A stretch of 54,335 bases of DNA, taken from assembly GCA_041984585.1 (NCBI GenBank), contig JBHIXX010000017.1, positions 1 through 54,335 on the forward strand, read 5' to 3'. Shown here one piece after another: positions 48,249 to 54,335 of the stretch. How positions within the stretch are numbered: position 1 is the stretch's first letter; each line of letters opens with the position of its first letter. Source of the DNA: Pseudolysinimonas_A sp041984585 (GTDB lineage Bacteria > Actinomycetota > Actinomycetes > Actinomycetales > Microbacteriaceae). Under the pieces are notes generated by a model. It saw nothing but the letters and a program-made list of their open reading frames with translations, searched no databases and had not been told where the DNA came from. A program made the position numbers and the translations under genes.

Positions 48249-49511
48249 ATGCCGACCACCACCGCAGCGACCCTCGCCGACAGGCTCCGCACGGCCCGCG
48301 AGGCGTCCCGCGCGCTCGCCATCGCGTCGACCGCGCAGAAGGACGCCGGGCTCGAGGCGATCGCGCGCGCGGTCGAGGCCGGGGCCGCGAGCGTCCTGCC
48401 GGCCAACGAGCTGGACCTCGCCAACGGGCGCGAGAACGGCCTGTCGACGGGGCTGCAAGACCGCCTGCGGCTCGACGGGGCCCGCCTGACCGGCCTGGCG
48501 GACGCCATCCGACAGATCGCGGCGCTCCCCGACCCGGTGGGCGAGGTGGTGCGCGGATCGACGCTGCCCAACGGGCTGCGGCTCAGCCAGGTGCGCGTGC
48601 CGTTCGGCGTCGTCGGCGCGATCTACGAGGCGCGCCCCAACGTGACGCTCGACATCGCCGCCCTCGCGCTGAAGAGCGGCAACGCGGCCGTGCTGCGCGG
48701 CGGGAGCGCCGCCGAGAACACCAACCGGGTGCTGGTCGGGCTGATCCAGGACGCGCTCGCCTCGGTCGGGCTGCCCGCCGACGCGGTGCAGACGATCGAC
48801 GAGTTCGGTCGCGACGGCGCCCAGGAGCTGATGCGCGCGCGCGGCGGCGTCGACGTGCTCATCCCGCGCGGGTCGGCGCAGCTGATCGACACGGTGGTGC
48901 GCGAGTCGACGGTGCCGGTGATCGAGACCGGCGCGGGCGTCGTGCACGCGTTCCTCGACGCGAGCGCCGACCTGGCGATGGCGACCGAGATCGCGGTGAA
49001 CGCGAAGGTGCAGCGGCCGAGCGTCTGCAACGCGCTCGAGACGCTGCTGGTGCACCGCGACGCCGCGGAGCGGCTGCTGCCGACCGTGATGGGCGCGCTG
49101 CGCGACGCCGGCGTCACCCTGCACGCCGACGACGCGGCCCGGGCGCTGTTCCCGGATGCCGTGCCGGCGGGCGACGACGACTGGGACCTCGAGCACATGA
49201 GCCTCGACCTCAACGTCGCGGTGGTGGACGACCTCGACGGGGCGCTCGACCACATCCGCCGCCACTCGACGGGCCACACCGAGACGATCGTGACGAGCGA
49301 CATCGCGTCGGCCGATCGGTTCCTCGCCGAGGTCGACTCGGCCGTGGTGATGGTCAACGCGAGCACGCGGTTCACCGACGGCGGCGAGTTCGGCTTCGGC
49401 GCCGAGGTGGGCATCTCGACGCAGAAGCTGCACGCGCGCGGCCCGATGGGTCTGCCGGAGCTGACGAGCACCAAGTGGCTGGTCCGCGGCGACGGCCAGG
49501 TGCGCGGCTGA
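48249..49511 (+). CDS. proA: Gamma-glutamyl phosphate reductase
   Basis: The 420-residue aldehyde-dehydrogenase-fold enzyme has the catalytic C260 in QRPSVCNALETLL. It also has VPFGVVGAIYEARPNVTLDI, LKSGNAAVLRGGSAA and GEFGFGAEVGISTQKLHARG. It reduces glutamyl-5-phosphate to the semialdehyde, the second step of proline synthesis. It has its own leaderless promoter, apart from proB. Confidence 0.96.
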   Translation: MPTTTAATLADRLRTAREASRALAIASTAQKDAGLEAIARAVEAGAASVLPANELDLANGRENGLSTGLQDRLRLDGARLTGLADAIRQIAALPDPVGEVVRGSTLPNGLRLSQVRVPFGVVGAIYEARPNVTLDIAALALKSGNAAVLRGGSAAENTNRVLVGLIQDALASVGLPADAVQTIDEFGRDGAQELMRARGGVDVLIPRGSAQLIDTVVRESTVPVIETGAGVVHAFLDASADLAMATEIAVNAKVQRPSVCNALETLLVHRDAAERLLPTVMGALRDAGVTLHADDAARALFPDAVPAGDDDWDLEHMSLDLNVAVVDDLDGALDHIRRHSTGHTETIVTSDIASADRFLAEVDSAVVMVNASTRFTDGGEFGFGAEVGISTQKLHARGPMGLPELTSTKWLVRGDGQVRG

Positions 49512-49576
49512 CACCCCGCGCTCGGGGTCTCCGTCACCGGGTAGCGCCCCGCTAGGCTGTTCCGCGGAGGATCCCC

Positions 49577-49768
49577 ATGTCGCTGCTGTCCCTCGTTCCC
49601 ACCGAGACCCACCACGAGCTGGCCGAGCTCATCGCGCCCACGTGGGTGTTCCCGCTCATCGCGGCGGCGTTCTTCATCCTCATCACCGCGGTCTCGTTCA
49701 GCTACCGCGACGTCTGGCACCGCCACAACGACAAGGTCTCCGACGCGGGCGACGGGGCCCACCACTAG
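49577..49768 (+). CDS. Small single-helix membrane protein
   Basis: The 63-residue protein has a His-containing N-terminus (VPTETHHELAELIAPTW), one hydrophobic helix (about 22-43) and a cytoplasmic His/Asp-rich tail. GCGGAGGATCC precedes the ATG and TAGGCT at 49553-49558 is a likely -10 box. It is placed 7 bases before nadD, as commonly seen in Microbacteriaceae. Function unknown. Confidence 0.65.
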   Translation: MSLLSLVPTETHHELAELIAPTWVFPLIAAAFFILITAVSFSYRDVWHRHNDKVSDAGDGAHH

Positions 49769-49775
49769 GTTTCGG

Positions 49776-50378
49776 ATGACCGACGGCGCCGCACGCCGCC
49801 CGCGCGTCGGCGTGATGGGCGGAACGTTCGATCCCATCCACCACGGCCACCTCGTGGCCGCGAGCGAGGTGCTGCAGACCTACGAGCTGGACGAGGTCGT
49901 CTTCGTCCCCACCGGCCAGCCGTGGATGAAGGACGACGTCTCGCCGGCCGAGCACCGCTACCTCATGACGGTGATCGCGACGGCGTCGAATCCGCGGTTC
50001 ACGGTGAGCCGCGTCGACATCGACCGCGGCGGCGCGACCTACACGATCGACACCCTGCGCGACCTGCGTGCGCAGCGTCCGGAGGCCGAGCTGTTCTTCA
50101 TCTCGGGCGCCGACGCGATCGCCCAGATCGTCGAGTGGAAGGACATGGACGAGCTCTGGGACCTCGCCCACTTCGTCGCGGTCTCACGGCCAGGTCACAG
50201 GTTGAGCCTTCGCGGATTGCCGGAGGGTCGCGTAAGCTCGCTCGAAGTACCCGCCCTGGCCATCTCCTCGACGGACTGCCGTCGGCGAGTGGATCGGGGA
50301 TTCCCGGTGTGGTACTTGGTCCCCGACGGTGTCGTGCAGTACATCTCCAAGCACCACCTGTATCGGAGCGGACCATGA
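49776..50378 (+). CDS. nadD: Nicotinate-nucleotide adenylyltransferase
   Basis: The 200-residue protein has the nucleotidyltransferase signature GGTFDPIHHGHL (HxGH at 22-25), VFVPTGQPWMK, FFISGADAIAQIVEWKD and the C-terminal ISSTDCRRRV. It makes deamido-NAD from nicotinate mononucleotide and ATP. Its stop overlaps the next start (ATGA). Confidence 0.96.
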   Translation: MTDGAARRPRVGVMGGTFDPIHHGHLVAASEVLQTYELDEVVFVPTGQPWMKDDVSPAEHRYLMTVIATASNPRFTVSRVDIDRGGATYTIDTLRDLRAQRPEAELFFISGADAIAQIVEWKDMDELWDLAHFVAVSRPGHRLSLRGLPEGRVSSLEVPALAISSTDCRRRVDRGFPVWYLVPDGVVQYISKHHLYRSGP

Positions 50379-52066
50379 CGACGTACCAGGATCGACCGCC
50401 GCAGTCGCGGCGCGCGGTCCGGGCGAGCGAGCGCGCGGAGCACCCGGCCTCGCCGTCGGGCGAGCCGCTGGACTACTCGACGCAGTCGCGTCCGCCGCTT
50501 CCCGGCTACGAGTCGGCGCCGACGCAGGGGCGTCGGGCCGCCGCGCCGCAGCCCATCGACCCGCCGCCCACTGCCCCGGCCGCCCCGTCACCGTCTGCCG
50601 GCTACTCGCCGGCGCCTGCTCCCGCGGCGCCCGAGGAGCAGCGCTATCGGATGCGGGACTACCGCCCGGAGTCGGAGCAGGCCCCGGCGCCCGCATCCTG
50701 GTCCCCGGCCCCCGCGCCGCAGGGCGCCGACGTCGACTACCGCACGCAGGCCCGCCCGCCCGCCCGGTCGTCGCTGGCCGACCGACTCGGTCGCGCCGAC
50801 GAGCCGGGGGAGCAGACCCTCAGCCGGCGCGAACTGCGCGCCCTGCGCGAGCAGCAGGAGGGCACCACCCCGCCCGCCGCCGACCGTCCCGCCGTCTCGC
50901 CGCTGAGCGAGCCGTCGCCGCGCCTCGACGCCGCGCTCGCCGAGTACGACGCCCTGACCTCCGGGTCGCTGAGCCAGGGTCGCCGCGGTCGCCGTGCCGC
51001 CGACCCGGTCGAGGCCGCGGCGATGCCGGATGCCGCCCCGCGCCGCGTGGAGCCCCAGGCGCCCGCCCCGGAGGCCTCGTCACCGACCGCTCCCGCGGAG
51101 CCGTGGGCGCCGTCGGAGTCCGCCGCGCCGAGCAACCGCCGGGAGGCGAGCGCCCGCCGGCGCGCGGCTGAGCCGGCCGTGCCCGAGTCCGTGCCGCCCG
51201 AGCAGGCCGGGACAGCGGAGCCGCCGCAGTCGCTCGCCGCGCCGTCCGCGCTCCCCGAGCAGCAGGCGCCGCAGCAGCAGGCGCCGCAGTCGGCCGCGCC
51301 GCAGTCCTGGGCGCCCGTCGACCCGACGCCGCACACGTCCTGGTCCGCGCCGAGCGCACCCGAGCAGCCCGCGGCCGCCTCGCAGCCCGCCGAGGCTCCG
51401 GCGTCCTGGTACGCCCCGGCCGCTCCCGCGGAGCCCCCGGCCGCTCCCGCCGAGCCGCCCGTCGCCGAGCCCACCGTCGCGGCCCCGGCGTCGCCGCAGA
51501 GCGCCCCGCCGGCCGAGCCGGTCATCGTCGGGTCGTTCGAGATCCCGGCGCCCGCCGCGGAGATCGTCGTCGATCCGCCCGCGCAGCCGGAGGCCGACCC
51601 GTCGGCGTCCGACGCGGCGCGCCGGCCGTCGGGCCACTGGACCCGGCAGGCCGACCTCGACGACGTGCACCAGGCATCCGAGTCGACCCTCACCCGCCGC
51701 GTCGGGTCCGCGGCCGGCACCACCAGCTCGCTGGTTCTGCCCGTGCAGGACCTCGCCGGCGAGGGCTACCTCACCGGGTCGATCGACCTGCCCGCCTCGT
51801 GGACCGCGACCGGGCGCAGCGGCCGCTTCGACGGGGCCGACCTCGACCACCTGCTCGACGAGGACGACCACCAGGTGCCGTCCACCGACTCGGTGCCGAT
51901 CAGCGCCATCCGCGCCGTCTCCGGCCACACCGGATCGACCGGCATCATCGGCGGCAAGCCGAAGGGCAACAAGGCGATCGGCGCGCTCATCGCCGCCGCC
52001 TCCGGCATGGCCGTCGTCGTGGTCGGCCTGCTGGTCGTCGCGGTGATGACGGACGTGTTCGCGTGA
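50375..52066 (+). CDS. Pro/Ala/Gln-rich tail-anchored protein
   Basis: The 563-residue protein is mostly low complexity and probably disordered for about 430 residues. A more ordered segment (about 430-530: HWTRQADLDDVHQASESTLT, GSIDLPASWTATG, DADLDHLLDEDDHQ) precedes a single C-terminal membrane helix (about 536-558). The bulk therefore faces the cytoplasm. Such a protein is common between nadD and rsfS in this family of bacteria; its role is unknown. Translation is coupled to nadD. Confidence 0.65.
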   Translation: MTTYQDRPPQSRRAVRASERAEHPASPSGEPLDYSTQSRPPLPGYESAPTQGRRAAAPQPIDPPPTAPAAPSPSAGYSPAPAPAAPEEQRYRMRDYRPESEQAPAPASWSPAPAPQGADVDYRTQARPPARSSLADRLGRADEPGEQTLSRRELRALREQQEGTTPPAADRPAVSPLSEPSPRLDAALAEYDALTSGSLSQGRRGRRAADPVEAAAMPDAAPRRVEPQAPAPEASSPTAPAEPWAPSESAAPSNRREASARRRAAEPAVPESVPPEQAGTAEPPQSLAAPSALPEQQAPQQQAPQSAAPQSWAPVDPTPHTSWSAPSAPEQPAAASQPAEAPASWYAPAAPAEPPAAPAEPPVAEPTVAAPASPQSAPPAEPVIVGSFEIPAPAAEIVVDPPAQPEADPSASDAARRPSGHWTRQADLDDVHQASESTLTRRVGSAAGTTSSLVLPVQDLAGEGYLTGSIDLPASWTATGRSGRFDGADLDHLLDEDDHQVPSTDSVPISAIRAVSGHTGSTGIIGGKPKGNKAIGALIAAASGMAVVVVGLLVVAVMTDVFA

Positions 52067-52117
52067 CCGCGCGCCCCGTCCCGACCGCAGGCATCATCTC
52101 GACCTCCGAAGGATCCC

Positions 52118-52498
52118 GTGCCGGCATCTGACCACGCCCACACCCTGCTGCAGGCCGCCGCCGTCGCCGCCGACGCGAAGGGCGGATTCGACCTCGTCGC
52201 ACTCGACGTGTCGGAGCCGCTGCCGCTCGCCGACGCGTTCCTGCTGGTCAGCGGACGCAGCGAGCGCAACGTGCAGGCGATCGCCTCCGAGGTGGAGGAC
52301 CGCCTGCACGAGGCCGGCGCGAAGCCGCTGCGCCGCGAAGGCCGCGCCGAGGGTCGATGGGTGCTCATCGACTTCGGCGACCTGGTCGTGCACGTCTTCC
52401 ACGAGGAGGACCGCATGTACTACTCGCTCGAGCGGCTGTGGAAGGACTGCCCCGTCATCCCGCTCGACCTGCCCGCGCCGCAGGCCGCGGGGGAGTAG
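52118..52498 (+). CDS. rsfS: Ribosome silencing factor
   Basis: The 126-residue protein has the RsfS/Iojap signature FDLVALDVSEPLPLADAFLLVSG, RNVQAIASEVEDRL, GRWVLIDFGDLVVHVFHEEDR and YYSLERLWKDCPVI. It binds L14 on the 50S subunit and blocks subunit joining in starvation. The GTG at 52118 follows GAAGGATC. It is the last gene before tRNA-Ala. Confidence 0.96.
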   Translation: MPASDHAHTLLQAAAVAADAKGGFDLVALDVSEPLPLADAFLLVSGRSERNVQAIASEVEDRLHEAGAKPLRREGRAEGRWVLIDFGDLVVHVFHEEDRMYYSLERLWKDCPVIPLDLPAPQAAGE

Positions 52499-52566
52499 CC
52501 GCCGCGCCCGACGTGAAGCCCGCCGCCGGGATGTAGTAACCTGTCGTAGTTGCCCTTCGGGGCCAC

Positions 52567-52642
52567 GGGTCTGTGGCGCAGCTGGTAGCGCACCTGCATG
52601 GCATGCAGGGGGTCAGGGGTTCGAGTCCCCTCAGATCCACCA
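52567..52642 (+). tRNA. tRNA-Ala (anticodon GGC)
   Basis: The acceptor GGGTCTG pairs with CAGATCC (one G-T), the D-arm is GCGCAGCTGGTAGCGC, the anticodon stem CCTGC/GCAGG encloses ATGGCAT with GGC, and the T-arm is CAGGGGTTCGAGTCCCCTC. CCA is encoded. It is intact although an IS element begins at the very next base. Confidence 0.96.
52628..52642. repeat. 15-bp direct repeat, left copy (tRNA-Ala 3' end)
   Basis: CCCTCAGATCCACCA, the last 15 bases of tRNA-Ala, recurs at 53935-53949 just beyond the IS481 element. It is most simply the target duplication of that insertion. Confidence 0.85.
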
Positions 52643-53934
52643 TGTGATGAGTCGCGACATAGGTCTCACCTGAGTCGCGTCATCGGTCATTGAGAGCCCG
52701 GCCATCGGCCGGGCTCTTGTCGTTGGTTGCGCCAGTAGGTGCGGGCTGGGTCGATGAGGTGCTCGGAGAGGATCTCGCCGGTGTCGAGTGCGGTGACGGT
52801 CGCGGTGGTCTGGTCGATGAGGGCGAGGATGCGTGTGCCTCGGTGTCGTCGTCCGATGCCGAGGTGGTGCATGCGGCCTGCGTGGCGGATGCTGACGTGC
52901 CCGTCGAGGTCGACGCGGTCGTAGCGCAGTCGGTAGTGGGAGTCGCGGCCGCCGGCGGGGATCGCTTTCGGGGTGGCTCGGTAGGCGGTTCCGGGCGTGG
53001 CCCGGTCGCGGGCGCGGTGGGGGCGGTGTTCGTTGTAGTGCTCGCGGAACCGGTCGAGCTGGGTTTGCAGTTCGGGGAGGGATGCAGCGGGCGACTGGGC
53101 GGCGAGGTGACGTTTCAGGGTCTGGTGGAACCGTTCGATCTTCCCCTGGGTCTGCGGGTGGGCGGGGGAGCCGTTCTTCTGTCGCGCTCCGATGAGGTGC
53201 AGTAGGTGTTCGAACGCGTTGCGGCCGCCGCCGAAACGGGCGGTGTAGACGCGTCCGTTGTCGGTCAGGGTCGACGCGGGCGGGCCGTGTTCCTCGACCG
53301 CGGTGAGGAAGGTGGAGATGACGTCGTCGACGGTGACGGGGCGATGCGGGGTGCAGGAGATGAGGAACCTTGAGTGGTCGTCGAGCCAGTTCAGGATCTC
53401 GACGTCGGTGCCGTCGGCGAGGCGCCAGTGGGTGAAGTCGGACTGCCAGGTCTCGTTCGGCCTGGCTGCTTCGAACCTGACGTAGGAGGAGCGGGGCCGC
53501 TTCTTCGGTTCCGGGACGATCAGGCCGGCGGCGTGCAGGATCCGTCGGATCGTCGACGTCGATGGGGGCTGGTGCCCGTCCCGCTCGAGGTGCCACGCGA
53601 TGGTGACCGGGCCGGCATCCAGCCCGTCGGCGGTCAGCTGGAGCCGCAGCTGCACGATCCGATCCGCGACGACCTGAGGCGTCGCCCGCGGGTTCGACTT
53701 CGCCGCTCGACTGCGCGGCTCGACCGCGTCAAGACCACCTTGCCGGTAGCGGGCGAGGAGTCGATGCAGGTGGCGGCGCGAAATCCCGTATTCGGCAGCG
53801 GCGTCAGCGACGGTGAGCTGCTTCGCGACGATCTTCAAGACCACGACCCGGTGCTTCGACATGCAACGGACTGTGACCTATGACGCGACTCAGGAGAGAC
53901 CTACCAGGTGCGACCTATGTCATGAACCTGGACA
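52643..53934 (-). mobile_element. IS481-family insertion sequence at tRNA-Ala
   Basis: The 1292-bp element encodes one transposase and has matching ends: both begin TGT, then 10 variable bases, then GACATAGGTC and CACCTG (left GACATAGGTC at 52656-52665, right complement at 53912-53921). A second inverted motif, AGGTCTCnCCTGAGTCGCGTCATnGGTC, lies at 52661-52688 and 53875-53902. It is flanked by a 15-bp direct repeat, within the 4-15 bp range known for this family. It looks intact and recent. Confidence 0.85.
52687..53862 (-). CDS. IS481-family transposase
   Basis: The 391-residue protein has an N-terminal HTH (residues 15-60; LTVADAAAEYGISRRHLHRLLARY) and a second helix-turn-helix-like region (ATPQVVADRIVQLRLQL). 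An rve-type DDE domain follows: first Asp in TWQSDFTHW, second in STLTDNGRVY and Glu in GKIERFHQTLKRH. A short C-terminal domain ends the protein. The frame is uninterrupted, so it may be active. It reads toward tRNA-Ala. The ATG at 53862 is 72 bases from the right end of the element. Confidence 0.92.
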   Translation of the reverse strand: MSKHRVVVLKIVAKQLTVADAAAEYGISRRHLHRLLARYRQGGLDAVEPRSRAAKSNPRATPQVVADRIVQLRLQLTADGLDAGPVTIAWHLERDGHQPPSTSTIRRILHAAGLIVPEPKKRPRSSYVRFEAARPNETWQSDFTHWRLADGTDVEILNWLDDHSRFLISCTPHRPVTVDDVISTFLTAVEEHGPPASTLTDNGRVYTARFGGGRNAFEHLLHLIGARQKNGSPAHPQTQGKIERFHQTLKRHLAAQSPAASLPELQTQLDRFREHYNEHRPHRARDRATPGTAYRATPKAIPAGGRDSHYRLRYDRVDLDGHVSIRHAGRMHHLGIGRRHRGTRILALIDQTTATVTALDTGEILSEHLIDPARTYWRNQRQEPGRWPGSQ

Positions 53935-53949
53935 CCCTCAGATCCACCA
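53935..53949. repeat. 15-bp direct repeat, right copy
   Basis: Second copy of the tRNA-Ala 3' end, directly after the right end of the IS481 element. Confidence 0.85.
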
Positions 53950-53964
53950 AAAGGTCTATTTCCG

Positions 53965-54014
53965 AACCCTGTCCTGAAGAGATTCCGGGACGGGGTTTTC
54001 TTTGTTCTTCCGGG
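53965..54014 (+). terminator. Displaced intrinsic terminator of tRNA-Ala
   Basis: AACCCTGTCC (53965-53974) pairs with GGACGGGGTT (53988-53997, one T-G pair) across a 13-base loop, followed by TTCTTTGTTCTT. It is the only T-tracted terminator in the window. Without the IS481 element it would lie about 15 bases after the tRNA. Confidence 0.7.
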
Positions 54015-54167
54015 GTAGCGTGCGTGCGGTGTGGCGAGTTGGCGCATCGTGGGGGTGAGTTCGCCGTGGGTGGTTTCGTCGTCGACGAGGATGCGGCTGA
54101 AGAAGGCTTGGTTGATCCAGCGTCGGGCGTGATCGGGTGCGCCGCGGAAGGCGGTGTCGCGGTCTTG

Positions 54168-54285
54168 TGAATCGCCCTGGGTTTGGTTCCGCTTCCTATT
54201 GGAGGATGGATCATGCCCCGTCAGTATGAATCGCCCTGGGTTTGGTTCCGCTTCCTATTGGAGGATGGATCATGCCCCGTCAGTA
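54168..54285. repeat. Tandem 59-bp duplication at the IS3-type end
   Basis: Two identical 59-bp units (54168-54226 and 54227-54285) each contain the terminal sequence, an upstream GGAGGATGG ribosome-binding site and the first codons of OrfA (ATG at 54213 and 54272). Only the second leads into the full frame. Confidence 0.95.
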
Positions 54286-54335
54286 TTCGCCGGAGTTCCG
54301 GCAGCGCGCGTTGCGGTTGCTTGAGGAGTCGTTGC
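54272..54335 (+). CDS. IS3-family transposase OrfA (partial N-terminus)
   Basis: The visible 21 residues read MPRQYSPEFRQRALRLLEES plus one, the typical opening of an IS3-type OrfA HTH (Tyr-Ser-Pro-Glu-Phe-Arg). It follows GGAGGATGG and runs off the right edge. The alternative ATG in the first repeat unit gives a different frame after five codons. Confidence 0.8.
   Translation, partial: MPRQYSPEFRQRALRLLEESL

Larger units (their letters stand above)
53935..54167 (-). pseudogene. C-terminal remnant resembling a serine recombinase
   Basis: Reading the minus strand from 54167, an open frame begins QDRDTAFRGAPDHARRWINQ and continues AFFSRILVDDETTHGELTPT. The pattern Asn-Gln-Ala-Phe-Phe followed by an Ile-Leu-Val-Asp strand and an acidic segment resembles the last part of large serine recombinases. 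It has no start codon and is cut at 54168 by the IS3-type end. The frame runs on through the tRNA terminator and stops inside the IS481 right end (TAG at 53901-53903). It may be what is left of an integrated element. The family match is by eye only. Confidence 0.45.
54168..54335 (+). mobile_element. Left end of an IS3-family element (partial)
   Basis: The sequence from TGAATCGCCCTGGGTTTGGT at 54168 looks like an IS3-family terminal repeat, starting with TG, and leads to an OrfA reading frame that leaves the window. The junction at 54167/54168 cuts the recombinase-like remnant. The right end is outside the window. Confidence 0.65.

Noticed and set aside
52628..53949. A complete tRNA-targeted integrative element bounded by the 15-bp repeats
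   Set aside because: The interval holds only one IS481-type transposase with matching terminal repeats; target duplication by the IS explains the repeats more simply.
53915..54214. A 99-residue minus-strand frame (MIHPPIGSG...) across the IS junctions
   Set aside because: It is Pro/Ser/Thr-rich, spans two insertion junctions and is out of frame with the recombinase-like remnant; no family features.

Overview
This is a stretch of a very GC-rich (about 70% by eye) actinobacterial chromosome. Gene order and protein types point to the family Microbacteriaceae: tRNA-Pro/tig/clpP1/clpP2/clpX, then ileS/folC/DUF4233/ndk, then rne/rplU/rpmA/obg/proB/proA/nadD/rsfS/tRNA-Ala. Many genes begin with GTG, neighbours often overlap by 4 bases (ATGA or GTGA), and a large set of genes has a TAnnnT-like -10 box 6-8 bases before the start codon, as expected for leaderless mRNAs. 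No genus is claimed.

Layout. 1-6.2 kb: a partial FAD-linked dehydrogenase, an amidohydrolase, Dps, a NarL-type two-component pair and two small proteins. 6.4-14 kb: the protein quality-control block (tRNA-Gly, tRNA-Pro, trigger factor, ClpP1/ClpP2, ClpX) with a CopC-domain protein and an LD-carboxypeptidase. 14-20.6 kb: a BenE-type benzoate transporter, an M3 oligopeptidase, a tetrahydrofolate-dependent aryl O-demethylase-like protein and an IclR regulator; the last two share a distinctive inverted-repeat sequence. 20.6-31.9 kb: valS with a coupled small protein, a lipoprotein, a large LuxR-type ATPase regulator divergent from an OmpR-type two-component system, two low-complexity secreted or anchored proteins, and a GntR/DUF1648 pair. 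31.9-37.9 kb: a translational T-box leader and the chain ileS-folC-DUF4233-ndk. 37.9-52.6 kb: a VKOR/DsbA disulfide pair, RNase E/G, L21/L27/Obg, the proline genes proB and proA, NadD, a tail-anchored Pro/Ala-rich protein, RsfS and tRNA-Ala.

The only clearly accessory region is the right end, from 52.64 kb. An IS481-family element sits flush against the 3' end of tRNA-Ala and duplicates the last 15 bases of the tRNA. Beyond it lie the tRNA's probable terminator, a remnant that resembles the C-terminus of a serine recombinase, and the left end of an IS3-family element whose first 59 bases are tandemly duplicated. This looks like an insertion hotspot at a tRNA.

No complete unknown defence or biosynthetic system is visible. 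The observations best worth following up are the shared inverted repeat at the O-demethylase/IclR locus, the nested insertions at tRNA-Ala, the widespread leaderless-promoter architecture, and several palindromes next to regulator genes. All statements come from reading the sequence and translations; no database search was run.
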